Positions 24,487 to 34,699 are shown, counted from the first letter of the stretch. The stretch is DNA of 64,000 nucleotides from Tupaia tana (GCA_026018925.1 JAKSZU010000011.1:6205985-6269984), one strand, 5' to 3'. Notes: generated by a model not told the origin, from the sequence alone. Numbers and translations: made by a program.

Positions 24487-24683
24487 AATGTAGGATTATA
24501 AAACTAAATGATACAATGTTTCCTTCTGAGGTGATGAAAAAGTTTTAACATTGACTGGTGATATTTGCACACCTTTTCACAAATATGAATTTTCCAAAAA
24601 CAAATGAATTGTAAATGTTAAATGGGTCAATTGTGTAATATGAAAACTCTATCTCAATAAAGCTATTTTAAAAAAGAAAAAAA
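24487..24683 (+). mobile_element. Old L1 3' end
   Basis: End of the L1 that starts near 19800: GTTAAATGGGTCAATTGTG, ATGAAAACTCTATCTCAATAAAGC and an A-rich tail. CAATAAAGC is the usual L1M terminal motif. Confidence 0.88.
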
Positions 24684-24685
24684 TG

Positions 24686-24920
24686 AGGCTGGCTGGTGGT
24701 GCACGAGTAATGCAACACTCTGCAAGGCTGAGCATATGGAAAGTTCTCAGGTTCACATCCAGAGACCTCTCTGAGTCCACTGGGCATGTGTGTGCCCATG
24801 ACACGGGGCTGGCTGAAACTGAGAGGGGACTGTGGCACGAGGAACTTGGGGATGCTGTTTCTCTATTTCTGTCTTTCTCACTCAGGAAAGAAAGAAAACT
24901 TAAGAAAGAAAGAAAGGAAA
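24686..24920 (+). repeat. Family C SINE
   Basis: Head GGCTGGCTGGTGGTGCACGAGTAATG, B-box-like GGTTCACATCC and an A/G-rich tail. It sits directly at the poly(A) end of the L1. Confidence 0.85.
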
Positions 24921-24996
24921 CAGCTTTTTGCTCCAGTTATTTCTTAATTCTTTCATTAAGTCTGTTCTTTCTGTTCAGAGTAATACATCTTCTACT

Positions 24997-25029
24997 TGTG
25001 TGTATGTGTGTGTGTTTATGTGCATGTAT
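24997..25029. repeat. TG-rich microsatellite
   Basis: TGTGTGTATGTGTGTGTGTTTATGTG, adjacent to the tail of an antisense SINE. Confidence 0.85.
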
Positions 25030-25273
25030 TAATTTGCTATAGGGCACATGCACTCGCTGAAGACAAACACACACGTAGAGACAGAGAGAAAGGAAAAGTG
25101 AGAAGGCACACCCTCCCCGGGGGGTGATACATGTTGCAATCCCTTCTCCATCCCCTATTCCGGGTTTTGGGCATTCACACACACACATTTGGTGTCTTTA
25201 TCAAGCTGCCAGATCTGGCACTCACCCGTGTGGGATCCAGCTGCCCCCCAACTACTACACCACTGGCCAACCC
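25030..25273 (-). repeat. Family A-old SINE
   Basis: Minus-strand tail complement TTTGCTATAGGGCACATG. The head end CCACTGGCCAACCC is diverged. Confidence 0.85.
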
Positions 25274-25865
25274 AGTTATTTTTTTTTTAGGGACGAGATT
25301 TTTATTTCCTCTGAGCAGGATAAAGCAAAACAGGATATAGATGATGAACAGTTAACATCTCTCTTTACTAGCAGAATCTTGGATTTTCTCAGGGAGTTGT
25401 TTTGATGAAACTTATTTTCCATCTTTGAACACTTCTGAGAAATAATTACATTTTAGGAATTTACGGGAATGGAATTTTGCTTGGAAACTGCCCTCTTAAC
25501 AGCTGCTTTCTCTTCTGTTTTCAGACTCTGGGAGTGTATTGTTTACGAAATGTCAAACGCATTGATGGAAATAGCTGCTCTGGGTGTCAGACTTGCTTGT
25601 TTGTATTTCTCTTCTTTCCAGGATCTTTGGAGCCCTGAACTCTAATTTTGTCTCCATAACTGTTTTAAGTACTTAGAACACTCTGCTTAGCTTTTTTACC
25701 CTTTGCGACTTCTTTCTGAACAGCTTTTCAATCCCTTGGTCTGTTTGTTTTTTATTAGTTGGAAAACTTTTTAAGGGGAAATTTAGGAAAGGGGGTTGAC
25801 TTCATGGAGTTTCCTTCTTTCGATATGCTGGCTCCACCTGTCTTGGTGGCCTTTCAAATAGATTT
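25274..25865. other. Unassigned sequence
   Basis: No repeat family or gene recognised. Confidence 0.5.
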
Positions 25866-26080
25866 TAGAAACTTATTTATCTCTTTCATAAGAGTGAGAG
25901 GCAGAGAGAGAAAAGGATAAACACTCTCAACAAAGTCTCACAACACGATACCCCCAGCCCTATGAGCCAGCTACAGGGATCAGCATGTACAGGCTGACCA
26001 AGCACGGGGACTCACCACCTTCCGGTGTGGATCTAGCACCCTCTGAGTAGCACATGAGCACTGTGTCACCAAGCGGGCTC
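25866..26080 (-). repeat. Family C SINE
   Basis: Tail complement ACTTATTTATCTCTTTCATAAG, GAGAGGCAGAGAGAG tract, then the diverged body. Head end CACCAAGCGGGCTC. Confidence 0.83.
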
Positions 26081-26313
26081 CGTTTGTTTTTATTTTTGTC
26101 CATATTTTATGGTAGTTTTCAACCAGAAGAATTTATCAGCTATAAGCCATTTGTACAGAAGGCCCTTTAGTTTGAAAAAAAGAATTCAGTTCTTATTTTA
26201 AAGAGTTATAGTACATTTATAAGTTAATTAGAGAAGAACTGATAGCAATCCCAGTAGGTTTCTAGCGTTAAAGAAGAACTTCAATTTACTGGTCGTCAGA
26301 AAAGTCATGACTT

Positions 26314-26594
26314 GGGAACCAGCAGTTAGCGTAATGGCTATGTCGCTGGACTCCCACGTAGTCAACCGCGGTTCGCGTCCTGGACCCGGTGGCTTAAAAC
26401 TCACGCCGGGCGCGTGTGCGTGCGTGCCCAAGATCCCGAGAGGAGAATGGAGGAGAAGGGATTGCGGCGTGACCATCCCCCCTGGGGGGTGATTTCTCGC
26501 TTTCTGTCTCTATGTCTCTCTCTGTCTGTCTGGCGAGCGCACGCGCCCTATAGCGAAAAACCTCTCCAAAAAAAAAAAAAAAGAAAAGAAAAAA
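26314..26594 (+). repeat. Family A SINE, young B-box variant
   Basis: Very close to the copies at 35492 and 53832. B box region GGTTCGCGTCC, TTAAAACTCA. Perfect 16-bp direct repeat AGAAAAGTCATGACTT at 26298-26313 and 26595-26610. Confidence 0.98.
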
Positions 26595-26636
26595 AGAAAA
26601 GTCATGACTTATTTTCCCATGTAAAAATGCGTCATT

Positions 26637-26886
26637 GGGACCAGCAGATGGTGTAATGGCTACATCGCTGGACTCCCATGTAGTTGACTGCAGTTCGAGT
26701 CTTGGACCCGGTGGCTTAAACTCATGCCAGGTGTGTGCGTGCATGCCCCAGATCCCAAGAGGAGAATGGAGAAGGGACTGCAGCATGGCCATCCCCCCTG
26801 GGAGGTGATTTCTCACTTTCTGTCTGTCTCTCCGTTTTTCTGGCGAGTGCATGCACCCTATAGCAAAAACCTCTCCAAGAAGAAAA
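26637..26886 (+). repeat. Family A SINE
   Basis: A separate insertion 26 bp past the duplication of the previous SINE. Its own flanks are AAAATGCGTCATT (26624-26636) and AAAATGTGTCATG. Confidence 0.95.
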
Positions 26887-26900
26887 AAAAATGTGTCATG

Positions 26901-27329
26901 ATTTTGCCGACGACCCAGTAATTTAGTGATTTCTCAATGTAGAAAAGCACAATCAGCGTAGAACTGAGGTTTTCTCTGGTCTCTGGCATGGAATTCCTAA
27001 GAATGTCACACGAGTTGTACAGTTCCTTTTCTGTGTTCTTACTGATCCAGTTGAAGCAAGATTTACTTCATGTCTGATGGATGGCAGCATACAAAACATT
27101 TAAGACTCAAGAGGATACAGCTCATCAGGGGGACTAAAACAAGTATTAAGTGTATTCACATCCAAAGCTCAAACTGTACTCTTTAACAAAAGCTTTCATG
27201 AAACAAACAAAACCAAATTAAACAAGATTCAGATAATATAGGCAATTTTACAGTAGTCGAGTCTAGTTGGACATAGTCCTTGCTTAAGGTGTGTTGACGA
27301 TTAAGGACCATAGCTTTCTTTTTTTATTT
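26901..27329. other. Unassigned sequence
   Basis: No family recognised. It does not contain the missing 3' end of the neighbouring mariner. Confidence 0.5.
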
Positions 27330-27449
27330 TTTAAAGAATTGTTTATTTACTTTTATTCATTCATTAATTCATTTTATTTTATTTCAATTTGATCAGAGAT
27401 ATACACAGAGAGAGAGAAAGAAAGAAGGAAAGTGAGAAAGCAAGTCACC
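27330..27449 (-). repeat. Family B SINE, 5'-truncated
   Basis: Tail complement ATTTTATTTTATTTCAATTTGATCAGAG, then the CT tract and GCAAGTCACCA. The tRNA-like head is missing. The element is joined directly to mariner sequence at 27450. Confidence 0.85.
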
Positions 27450-28354
27450 AGCATTTTCCCTCCAGAAAGCTGTTGGTCTACTTGAAGAAGTAGTTGGTTG
27501 GCGAGAAGTCAGGTGAATATGGCAGATGAGGTAAAACTTTGTAGGCCAGTTTGTTCGACTTTTGAAGTGTTGGTTGTGGGACACGAGTTTGGGCCTGGTC
27601 ACGAAGAACTTTCTGTTGACCAATGCCGGCTGTAGGAGTTATGGGTTTTGGTGTTTCACGTCAATTTGCAGAACACACTTCCCAAATGTAATGTTTTTAC
27701 TAGGATTCAGAAAGCTGTGGTGGATCAGAACCCGCCAAATGGTGACCATGACATTATTTTGGTGCAAGTTTGGCTTTGGGAAATGTTTTGTAGCTTCCTG
27801 ATCCAACCAGTGAGCTGGCTGTCACCAGTTGTCATATAAAATTCACTTTTCGTTGCAGTTTTTGTTGTGTAGAATAAGGGAAGATGAAAATTCAAAATGA
27901 CAATTTTTTTGTTTTTTCAGTCAGCTCATGAGGCACCCTTTCACCCAGCTTTTTCACCTTTCCAATTTGCTTCAAAAGCTGAATGACCATAAAATGGGTA
28001 CAGTTTAGTTCTTTGACAATTTCTCACGTAGTTGTAAGAGGATCGGCTTTGATGATTACAGTTAATTGGTTGTTGTCAATTTCCAATGGCCTGCCATTAC
28101 CCTCCTGATCTTCAAGGCTCTCGTCTCCTTTGCAAAACTTCTTAAACCATCATTGCAGCTTATGTTCGTTAGCGGTTCTTGGGCCAATGTGCTGTTGTGT
28201 TGTGAGTTGTCTCCATTGCTTTACAATCCATTTTGAACTCCATACAAAAATTTCCTTTTTGTCTAACATCACTTCCATAGTTTTTATTTGCACCATGCTC
28301 AATCCTTCCAGATGGTATTTGCAGAATTTCTCATTAAAATAAAGAGCAGTTTGT
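27450..28354 (-). pseudogene. Mariner (Hsmar1-like) transposase relic
   Basis: Read on the minus strand this is a cut-and-paste DNA transposase of the mariner family. Segments KKFCKGDESLED, GRPLEIDNNQL, IIKADPLTTT, LKQIGKVKKL and VPHELTE match the Hsmar1/cecropia group (helix-turn-helix DNA-binding half). In the catalytic half the first Asp of the D,D34D triad is Asn (27852-27854), the second is kept (27598-27600) and the third is Asn (27493-27495). The last two are 34 residues apart, as the family requires. A stop interrupts LTTT-stop-EIVKEL and a deletion removes the segment before the first catalytic site. The 3' end is lost at the SINE boundary (27449/27450) and no terminal inverted repeat is visible. 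It is dead. Confidence 0.92.
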
Positions 28355-28448
28355 GGGACCATTGATGGTGCAATGGTTACATCGCTGAACTTCCACGTAG
28401 TCAACCACAATTCGAGTCCCAGAACTGGTTGCTTAAACTCATGCCAGG

Positions 28449-28493
<45 letters not shown>

Positions 28494-28656
28494 GTGTGCC
28501 CAAAATCCTAAAAGGAAAATGGAGGAGAAGGGATTGTAGCATGGCCATCCCCCTGGGGGGTGATTTCTCACTTTCTGTCTCTCTGTGTCTCTCTCTGGCG
28601 AGTGCATGTGGCCTATAGCACACATCTCTCAAAAATGAAATAAATAAAATAAAATG
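28355..28656 (+). repeat. Family A SINE with (TG)n expansion, inside mariner
   Basis: Direct repeat AAGAGCAGTTTGTG (28341-28354) and AAGAGCAGCTTGTG (28657-28670). The GTGTGCGTGTG part of the body has expanded to about 20 TG units. Confidence 0.96.
28451..28489. repeat. (TG)n microsatellite inside a SINE
   Basis: Perfect TG repeat replacing the alternating purine-pyrimidine part of family A. Confidence 0.97.
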
Positions 28657-28670
28657 AAGAGCAGCTTGTG

Positions 28671-29268
28671 TGTGGGACTTTTTGTTGTGCTTTTCTGATT
28701 TTGTTTTTTCTCATCTTCCCAGTTGCTTAAAACTGAACTTGTGTTTTCACAGCATTTTCTATTCTCTCAGGTCGTGAAGGGAAGTGGCTCTGCCAACTCC
28801 GAGGCCGACCCTGGGCCAGCTTGCTTCTCCAGTAGTACCACATTTGGGATGCTGGTTGGAGGCCATGGCTGAGGGATGCCGCCCCTTGCCCACCAATTGT
28901 GGTTTAAGTATTTTTATTAAACCCTATCTTAAATAGGGTTTAATCTTAGGATTATGTTTAAGTTGTCATATAAATGGAAAACATTTTATCTTTTGTATGT
29001 GTACTTAAGGGGACATATGTAATACAGGTATTGCTGGTTTCCTTGAAGATCTGATAGAACTTGCAATGAAAACTCCTTGGCTCTTAGATAGTTACCCTAC
29101 CAGCTAAAGGGTAGTACTCTGAGAGCTTTTACAGAATTTTGTCTCATAATCTGTGACCAATTAATTAATTTAATTTTCTAAATTTAACAATTTATATTAT
29201 ATTTTCTAGGAAATTATATATTCTAGTCAGATTTTCAAATGTATTATTCATCAAGTTCCAACAGATTG
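28671..29268. other. Unassigned sequence with a perfect hairpin
   Basis: May hold a few bases of mariner 5' UTR at its left edge. A perfect 12-bp inverted repeat lies at 28916-28944. Segment 28770-28900 is relatively G+C-rich. Nothing else recognised. Confidence 0.5.
28916..28944. repeat. Perfect 12-bp inverted repeat
   Basis: ATTAAACCCTAT (28916-28927), 5-nt spacer, ATAGGGTTTAAT (28933-28944). Confidence 0.95.
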
Positions 29269-29508
29269 CCCCATAGCATGGTGATTTGGTTCTGTGCATT
29301 TGGAGCCAATCCCACATGACTGACAGCAGTTCCAGCCCTGCCCAAAGGCTTGAAAAACACACTGGACACATGTGTGTGCATGTCCAAAATCCTGACAGGA
29401 CAGAAAAATGGAGGAAAGAGGATTATGGCATGACTACACCCATTGGGGGATGCTTTCTTGCTCTCTCTCTCTGGTGAATATATACACCCTCTGGCAATTA
29501 AAAAAAAG
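29269..29508 (+). repeat. Family A-old SINE
   Basis: Diverged head GCCCCATAGCATGGTGATTTGG, CTTGAAAAACACACTGG and the old end CCCTCTGGCAATTAAAAAAAA. Confidence 0.85.
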
Positions 29509-30014
29509 TTATAACAGGCTTTTCTAATAGTTATTCTAAATCTCCCATATTAATTTTCTTGTTCCTATGTTAACAATTTATTTGTTTTTGACAATTCAAA
29601 GATATTACCATGTACATCCTTTTCAATAGAGAATTCTGCTTTCTTAGATCTGTTAAGTGTCTCTTCTCTTTGGCCCTCCCAGCCACCTTATTTCTAATTT
29701 TATATACTTATGTTTTTCCTTCTTCTTGATTACTCTTAATAGTGACTTAAATCTCGAAAGCTATTAAAAATATTATGCTTAACAATTGAACATTTTTTTT
29801 CTAATCCACTAGCACTTTTGTTTTCTTGCTTTTCCCTTTCTGTTTTTAGTTGTTTTTTTCCTCCAGTTCTTCTTTAGATCTCTAATAATTTCTTAATTTA
29901 TCAATAGTGATATTATGCAATTTACTGCATAAGGAATTATTATAGTTACATAACTGTCTGAGTACACCCTTTAGAATGTAATATGGTAGCTATTTGATTT
30001 GTCCCAATTGAATA
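29509..30014. other. AT-rich unassigned sequence
   Basis: T-rich on the + strand, with the flavour of an old L1 in antisense, but I cannot place it in a LINE with confidence. Confidence 0.4.
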
Positions 30015-30133
30015 TTTGGGCGGGGGAGGTTTTGCCATAGGGCGTGTATGCTCACTGGGAGGAGAGAGAGGCACAAAGTGGGGATGGCCATGCTGCAATC
30101 CCTTCTGCTCATTCTCCTCTCAAGATTTTAGAA

Positions 30134-30170
<37 letters not shown>

Positions 30171-30261
30171 GCATGATTTTCAAGCTGCTGGGTCTGGGAC
30201 TCAAACCATGGTAGGCCATGTGCGAGTCCAGTGTCTTAACTACCACACAACCTGCTGGCCT
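30015..30261 (-). repeat. Family A-old SINE
   Basis: Minus strand, head end CCTGCTGGCC. An internal (AC)n block lies at 30139-30168. Confidence 0.88.
30139..30168. repeat. (AC)n microsatellite inside a SINE
   Basis: Perfect AC repeat at the same internal position as the TG expansion in the SINE at 28355. Confidence 0.93.
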
Positions 30262-30339
30262 CAAGTCCTAATCAGTATTTTTTACTTGGATTTTATTTTG
30301 TATAAATATAATACTGCCATGTCATTTTTTAAAAAAAGA

Positions 30340-30521
30340 CTTTTTTTTTCCCCTTCCAACAAGATTTCATGCCATAATTCACCCCCAGCCTCAGCCAGTC
30401 AGAATCACAGTTTTGAAGTTGCGCCCAGTGCGTGGAGGGAGACCTCTGGAGATGAACCAGCACCTTTCCTGTGGATTCTGCATCGCAGTGTTCTGTTACT
30501 GCAGCACCACCGTGGCGGGCC
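30340..30521 (-). repeat. Family C SINE
   Basis: CCCCCAGCCTCAGCCAGTCAG, AGGGAGACCTCTGGAGATGAACC and head end GCAGCACCACCGTGGCGGGC on the + strand. Confidence 0.85.
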
Positions 30522-30600
30522 TCACTTTTTTTCTGTTTATATTTCTTTCACTATATCTTTACCTGTGACTTGACTGCACTTTTTAAAATGAGCATCTTTT

Positions 30601-30872
30601 GGGGGGGGTGGTGGCAGGTGGTATGTTAGTTAAGGTGTTGGACTCCCACATGGCCAACTGTGGTTTGAGTCCTGGACCTTGTGGCTTGAAAATCACTGGG
30701 CAGATATGCATGTGTGTCCAAAATACTAGGAGGAGAATAGAAAAGAAGGAATTGTGGAATGGCTACTCCTTCTGGGGAGTGATTTCTCACTTTCTCTCTC
30801 ATTGTCTCTGTCTCTGTCTCTGTCTCCAGTGAGCACATGGGAACTATGGCATAAATAAATAAAAATAAAAAT
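30601..30872 (+). repeat. Family A-old SINE
   Basis: Starts in a G run (30600-30608), B box GGTTTGAGTCC, end GGCATAAATAAATAAAAATAAAAATA. Confidence 0.9.
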
Positions 30873-30880
30873 AAGCATTT

Positions 30881-31025
30881 AAAAATTATTTTATTTATTA
30901 TTTATTTTGATGAGAGAGAGAGAGAGAAAGCGAGAAAGCAAACCAAGCCACTAGGTCTGGGACTGGAACCGCAGCCAGCCATGTGGGAATCCAGTGATGT
31001 AGCTTCTATGCCATCTGCTGCCCCC
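30881..31025 (-). repeat. Family B SINE
   Basis: Tail complement TTATTTATTATTTATTTTGATGAG, GAGAAAGCAAACCAAGCC junction, B-box complement GGGACTGGAACC, head end CTGCTGCCCCC. Confidence 0.9.
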
Positions 31026-31287
31026 AAATTAAGCATCGTTTTAATGCCTCCTTTTGGCATGAACTATGTATTTTTTACTATGATCTCCTCTTCAGTGTTT
31101 TAGAGGACATATATTCTGTTTATTACTTTTCTCGGTTATTGCATTAGGATTTTTAAAAGTTCTTGAATCTATACACTTAATTTTAACACTTTTGTGAAAT
31201 GGAAACATTTCATGTATATTTTTACCCTCTTCCCCCTTTTCACCCTATACACAATTTCTCAGTTTCATTAAAATTATCTGGGTTTTG

Positions 31288-31321
31288 GGGGCTGGCAGTT
31301 GTCATGGTGGTTAAGGTGCAT
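31288..31321 (+). repeat. SINE head fragment
   Basis: GGGGGCTGGCAGTTGTCATGG then TGGTTAAGGTGC resembles an A/B head only. The rest is absent. Confidence 0.5.
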
Positions 31322-31476
31322 TTGTTGGGGTAGCAATTCCTGCAGCCCATTGCATACATATTCTTTGGAAGTAGGTATTAACATTAGCAATCATTTTCAT
31401 AACTTTGTAAGCTGTACCAGCAAATGTTTTACTGTGCCTGTTTTTGTGACTTTCAAAAGCTCACCCAGTAGTTTTT

Positions 31477-31985
31477 AAAATTTTATTATTATTTATACAT
31501 TCAATCACTATACATCACTTGGCTTGTAAAGAGACTTGATCTAGCATGAAATATACCTCAGACGAGTCCAGTCGAGAATACTATACATGTCATCATCAGC
31601 AGGTAATAAACCATTTCTGTGTCCCACAAATGTCTTGCCTCTCTATTTTTTCTCCCAAATTTCCTACCCTACACTCTTTCCCTCTCCTGCCCTCCTCCCA
31701 CTTTGTCCCGTGTCCATAACTATTTTCAATGCTTTTATGTTCTCCAAAATCTTTCAGTCTCTACCATAGAGTGCGGACAGTCAGTATATGGTAAGTGGAG
31801 ATACACAATGTCTCTTTTTCGTAGCCTGACTCCCTTCACTCAGAAATAAATCTTCCATATTCATCCACTTTCTATCACATGCCATGGTCTCGTTGTTTTT
31901 TATGGCTGAATAGTATTCCATGGAGTATATGTGCCACACTTTTTCAATCCATTCATCTGTTTGTGGACATTTTCACACAGTATTT
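31477..31985 (-). mobile_element. L1 3' end
   Basis: Read on the minus strand: CCATGGAATACTATTCAGCC, AAGTGGATGAATATGGAAG, GAGTGAAGGGAGTCAGG, then a 3' UTR ending GTGATTGAATGTATAAATAATAATAA. The same terminal 3' UTR occurs at about 34760-34930 on the + strand. Confidence 0.87.
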
Positions 31986-32528
31986 TTATGACGTGTCTCC
32001 CCCATTCTTTGATTCCTAAATGGGTTGAATTTTTTCAGTTTGTTGCAGGACACTGTCAGCTAATTTTTCAGGAAAATATGGCTGGAATGTTTCTGTGACT
32101 AATTGACAATGTTCTTTTATGTGAACTGGTTAAATACAAAATGCTTGGTTCACCAATTTTCTCCTCAAATTGTCAGATGACCTATTACTTTTTGGTGTTC
32201 AGTCTGGCATTCTAGGAGCCTATGTGAGGCCATAGTTTTGTTCTTTTAAAGATTACCTGACTTTTTCCTCCATGTTACTTATGGAGCTTAGGATATATCT
32301 TGGCACATAGTAGACACAGTAATTGTTACACAAATAAATTAATGGAAAAATATTTCCACATACTTATCAATGGGCCTTACTTTTGATAACACAAATAAAA
32401 CTTTCTTGCCAATTAATAAGAAATAATCAACATAATGGTAGAAAAATGAATGAGTGCAACCAGGTAGTTTTCTATAAACGGTGCTTAACATGAATCCAAA
32501 GTTATAAATTAAAATAGACTTCTTTTTG
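31986..32528. other. Unassigned sequence with a weak L2/MIR-like end
   Basis: CTTGGCACATAGTAGACACAG (32299 on) followed by AAATAAATTAATGG resembles the end of L2 or MIR. The later part may be old L1. Confidence 0.45.
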
Positions 32529-32784
32529 AGGGCCAGTCCTGTAGCTTAGTGGTTAAAGGAGTCTGAGCTGACATAGGTGACCACAATTTGAGTCCTGGCT
32601 TGGTCAGCTTGAAAAACATGTTGAATGTGTGTGTCCCCAGATTGTAACAGGATGGAGAAATGGAGAAGGAATTGCAGCACATCCACACCCCATTGAGAAG
32701 TGCTTTTCCCCCTCTTTTTCTCTCTGTTTCTGAGTCTCTCTTTCTGATGAGTGCGCATGATATCTGGCAATTAAAAAAAAAAAA
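32529..32784 (+). repeat. Family A-old SINE
   Basis: Head AGGGCCAGTCCTGTAGCTTAGTGG, B box TTTGAGTCC, end TATCTGGCAATTAAAAAAAAAAAA. Confidence 0.93.
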
Positions 32785-32789
32785 GCAAG

Positions 32790-33094
32790 TTTCTTTTTTT
32801 TTCTAACAATTGGAAAAGAAAAGTTAGTATAAAACTATAAATTGATACAATCTCTGGGGAACAATTGTGAATATGTCAAAATTGTTACATATGAAAGTAT
32901 CCTTTAATCTACCTTTACCTTTTGAGTTTTACTCTAAGGGAAAATTCAAGGCCATGGGCAAAGATTTAGTTTCAAATATATTTATTCAATACTTATTTGT
33001 AATAAGAAAACTTGGAAATAATTATAAAAGATTATTTAAATAATAATGTATCCATAAAATGGAATACCATGCACCAATAAAAACAATGTTATAC
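32790..33094 (+). mobile_element. Old L1 3' fragment
   Basis: TTGGAAATAATTATAAAAG and TGTATCCATAAAATGGAATACCATGCA correspond to the L1 3' region (variants of the ATGGAATACTATGCAGCC motif). It probably resumes at 33466-33540. Confidence 0.65.
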
Positions 33095-33316
33095 AGCCCG
33101 GTGGTGGTGCAGTAGTAACTCAATTGGACCCAAATGGGAAAGGTCCTGAGTTTGTGTCCTTGAACCTTCTTGAACACTCCTGGGCCATGTGTGCACAAGC
33201 CTGGGGTCTGGGTCAACTGCAACAAGGGTTGGATCATGGCATAAAGACCTTGTCTGGTGAGCTTGGTTCTCTCTCTCTCATAGAAGAAATAAATAATTAT
33301 AAAACTTTTTAAAAAT
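33095..33316 (+). repeat. Family C SINE
   Basis: The best copy of the family C head: GCCCGGTGGTGGTGCAGTAGTAAC, AATGGGAAAGGTCCTGAG. Tail CTCATAGAAGAAATAAATAATTATAAAAC. Confidence 0.92.
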
Positions 33317-33464
33317 AATTATTTATTTAATTTTATCTATTTATTCTTCCTCTTCAATTTAACCTGAGAGAGAGAGAGAAAGCAAACTGCCAGATCTGGG
33401 ACTCGAACTGTAGTCAGGCATGTGGGAGTCTAGCACCTTTACCACCACATCACCTGCCAGCCCC
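33317..33464 (-). repeat. Family B SINE
   Basis: Tail complement TTCAATTTAACCTGAGAG, B-box complement GGGACTCGAACTG, head end CACCTGCCAGCCCC. Confidence 0.92.
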
Positions 33465-33540
33465 ATAATGATAAAACTTAAATGTTATAGAAGAGTATTT
33501 ATAAAAATAGATAAATAATCAAAACACATTGTAAAATAAT

Positions 33541-34260
33541 AATGGCTGGCTAGAAAATAGTACTTCAATATAATCCTATTCATTTCCACCCAACTCAGTA
33601 TGTTTTGTGGATTATCTCTGAAATCATAGTAGACTTAGTGGGTTCAACTTTGGATAGGTTATATTCTCCATGAGGGAAAGCATTTCTCTAAATCCAATTG
33701 TATCTGATATCAAAGTGTTAATAGAGGTGTGGATCTCCAGTTCAATGTGAAAATAAACTCCTTAACTCATATTTATAAAGTTTACTTATGAACATGTTTT
33801 ATGTTCTTCCCTTTTGTGATCTTTTAGATTATATGGCTCCCTCTTTCAAATCTATCATGGAGTGCATTTAAGGTACTCAATGTTGAATGTTGTTGAATCC
33901 TGTCTGGATTTCTTACTTTGATGGTCAAGCTTCTCAGATGGTTAGACTGTAGGAGTGTTGTTTAGATATGTGTGTGTGCGTGTGTGTGTGTGTATTTAGT
34001 ATGGAAATGTATTAATTCAGATTGACTCACTCTATTAGTACAGAGAAAATGACAATTTGTATTTTTGACCCCTCTATGGGAAGTCATTTTTTATGCAATT
34101 AGTAGCTTTCACATGGTTTGTACTTCTTTGCAAGACAATCCACAATTGATTGATTTGTTATAATTGAGAGTATCTTCCAGATTGTATGATTTACAATCTG
34201 GTCTGTGGATGCTAAGCTTTAAATCCACATGTTTAGAATTTTAAATGATGTTGCTTGGAA
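33541..34260. other. Unassigned sequence with short TG repeat
   Basis: A TGTGTGTGCGTGTGTGTGTG patch at about 33968-33993. Otherwise AT-rich with no feature recognised. Confidence 0.5.
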
Positions 34261-34268
34261 TATATATT

Positions 34269-34269
<1 letters not shown>

Positions 34270-34306
<37 letters not shown>
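34270..34306. repeat. (CT)n microsatellite
   Basis: Perfect CT repeat, not clearly inside a SINE body. Confidence 0.97.
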
Positions 34307-34307
<1 letters not shown>

Positions 34308-34350
34308 AATAAAATATTCCAGATGGAGCCTAGGTGATATAAGATTTTTT

Positions 34351-34610
34351 CTTACAGAGATTTTTGCTGTAGGGCTTGTGCTCTCGGCAGAGAGACAGAG
34401 AGACAGAAAGTGAGAAATCACCCCTTGTGGAGATGGCCATGCCACAGTCCATTCTCCTCCAGTCTCCTCTTGGGATTTTGGGCATGCATGCACATGCGCC
34501 CAGTGTAAGTTTTAAGTTGCTAGATCTGGAACTCAAACCACAGTCCACTATGTGAGAGTTGACTCGTAACCACTCATAACAATGTAACTATTACGCCATC
34601 TGCTGGGCCT
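34351..34610 (-). repeat. Family A SINE
   Basis: Flanks GATATAAGATTTTT and CAATGTAAGATTTTT. B-box complement GGAACTCAAACC. The head contains a small internal duplication (34560-34590). Confidence 0.9.
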
Positions 34611-34699
34611 GGCAATGTAAGATTTTTAAGTGCCCAACTTTTAATACTACAGCAAAAATTTAGAAAATAAAATCTTCAACATGTTGACTCATTTTGTCT

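Noticed and set aside
26394..26852. Long minus-strand frames rich in ARQTERDRE and SEKSPPRGDG motifs, repeated many times in the window
   Set aside because: They are the antisense translation of family A SINEs. The same peptide appears wherever a SINE appears, so it is not a protein family.
28451..28489. CRISPR-like or tandem array signal
   Set aside because: It is a simple TG microsatellite. No repeat-spacer structure exists anywhere in the window, and this is mammalian DNA.
30016..30573. 185-codon plus-strand frame
   Set aside because: It spans two antisense SINEs (A-old and C) and a (CA)n repeat.
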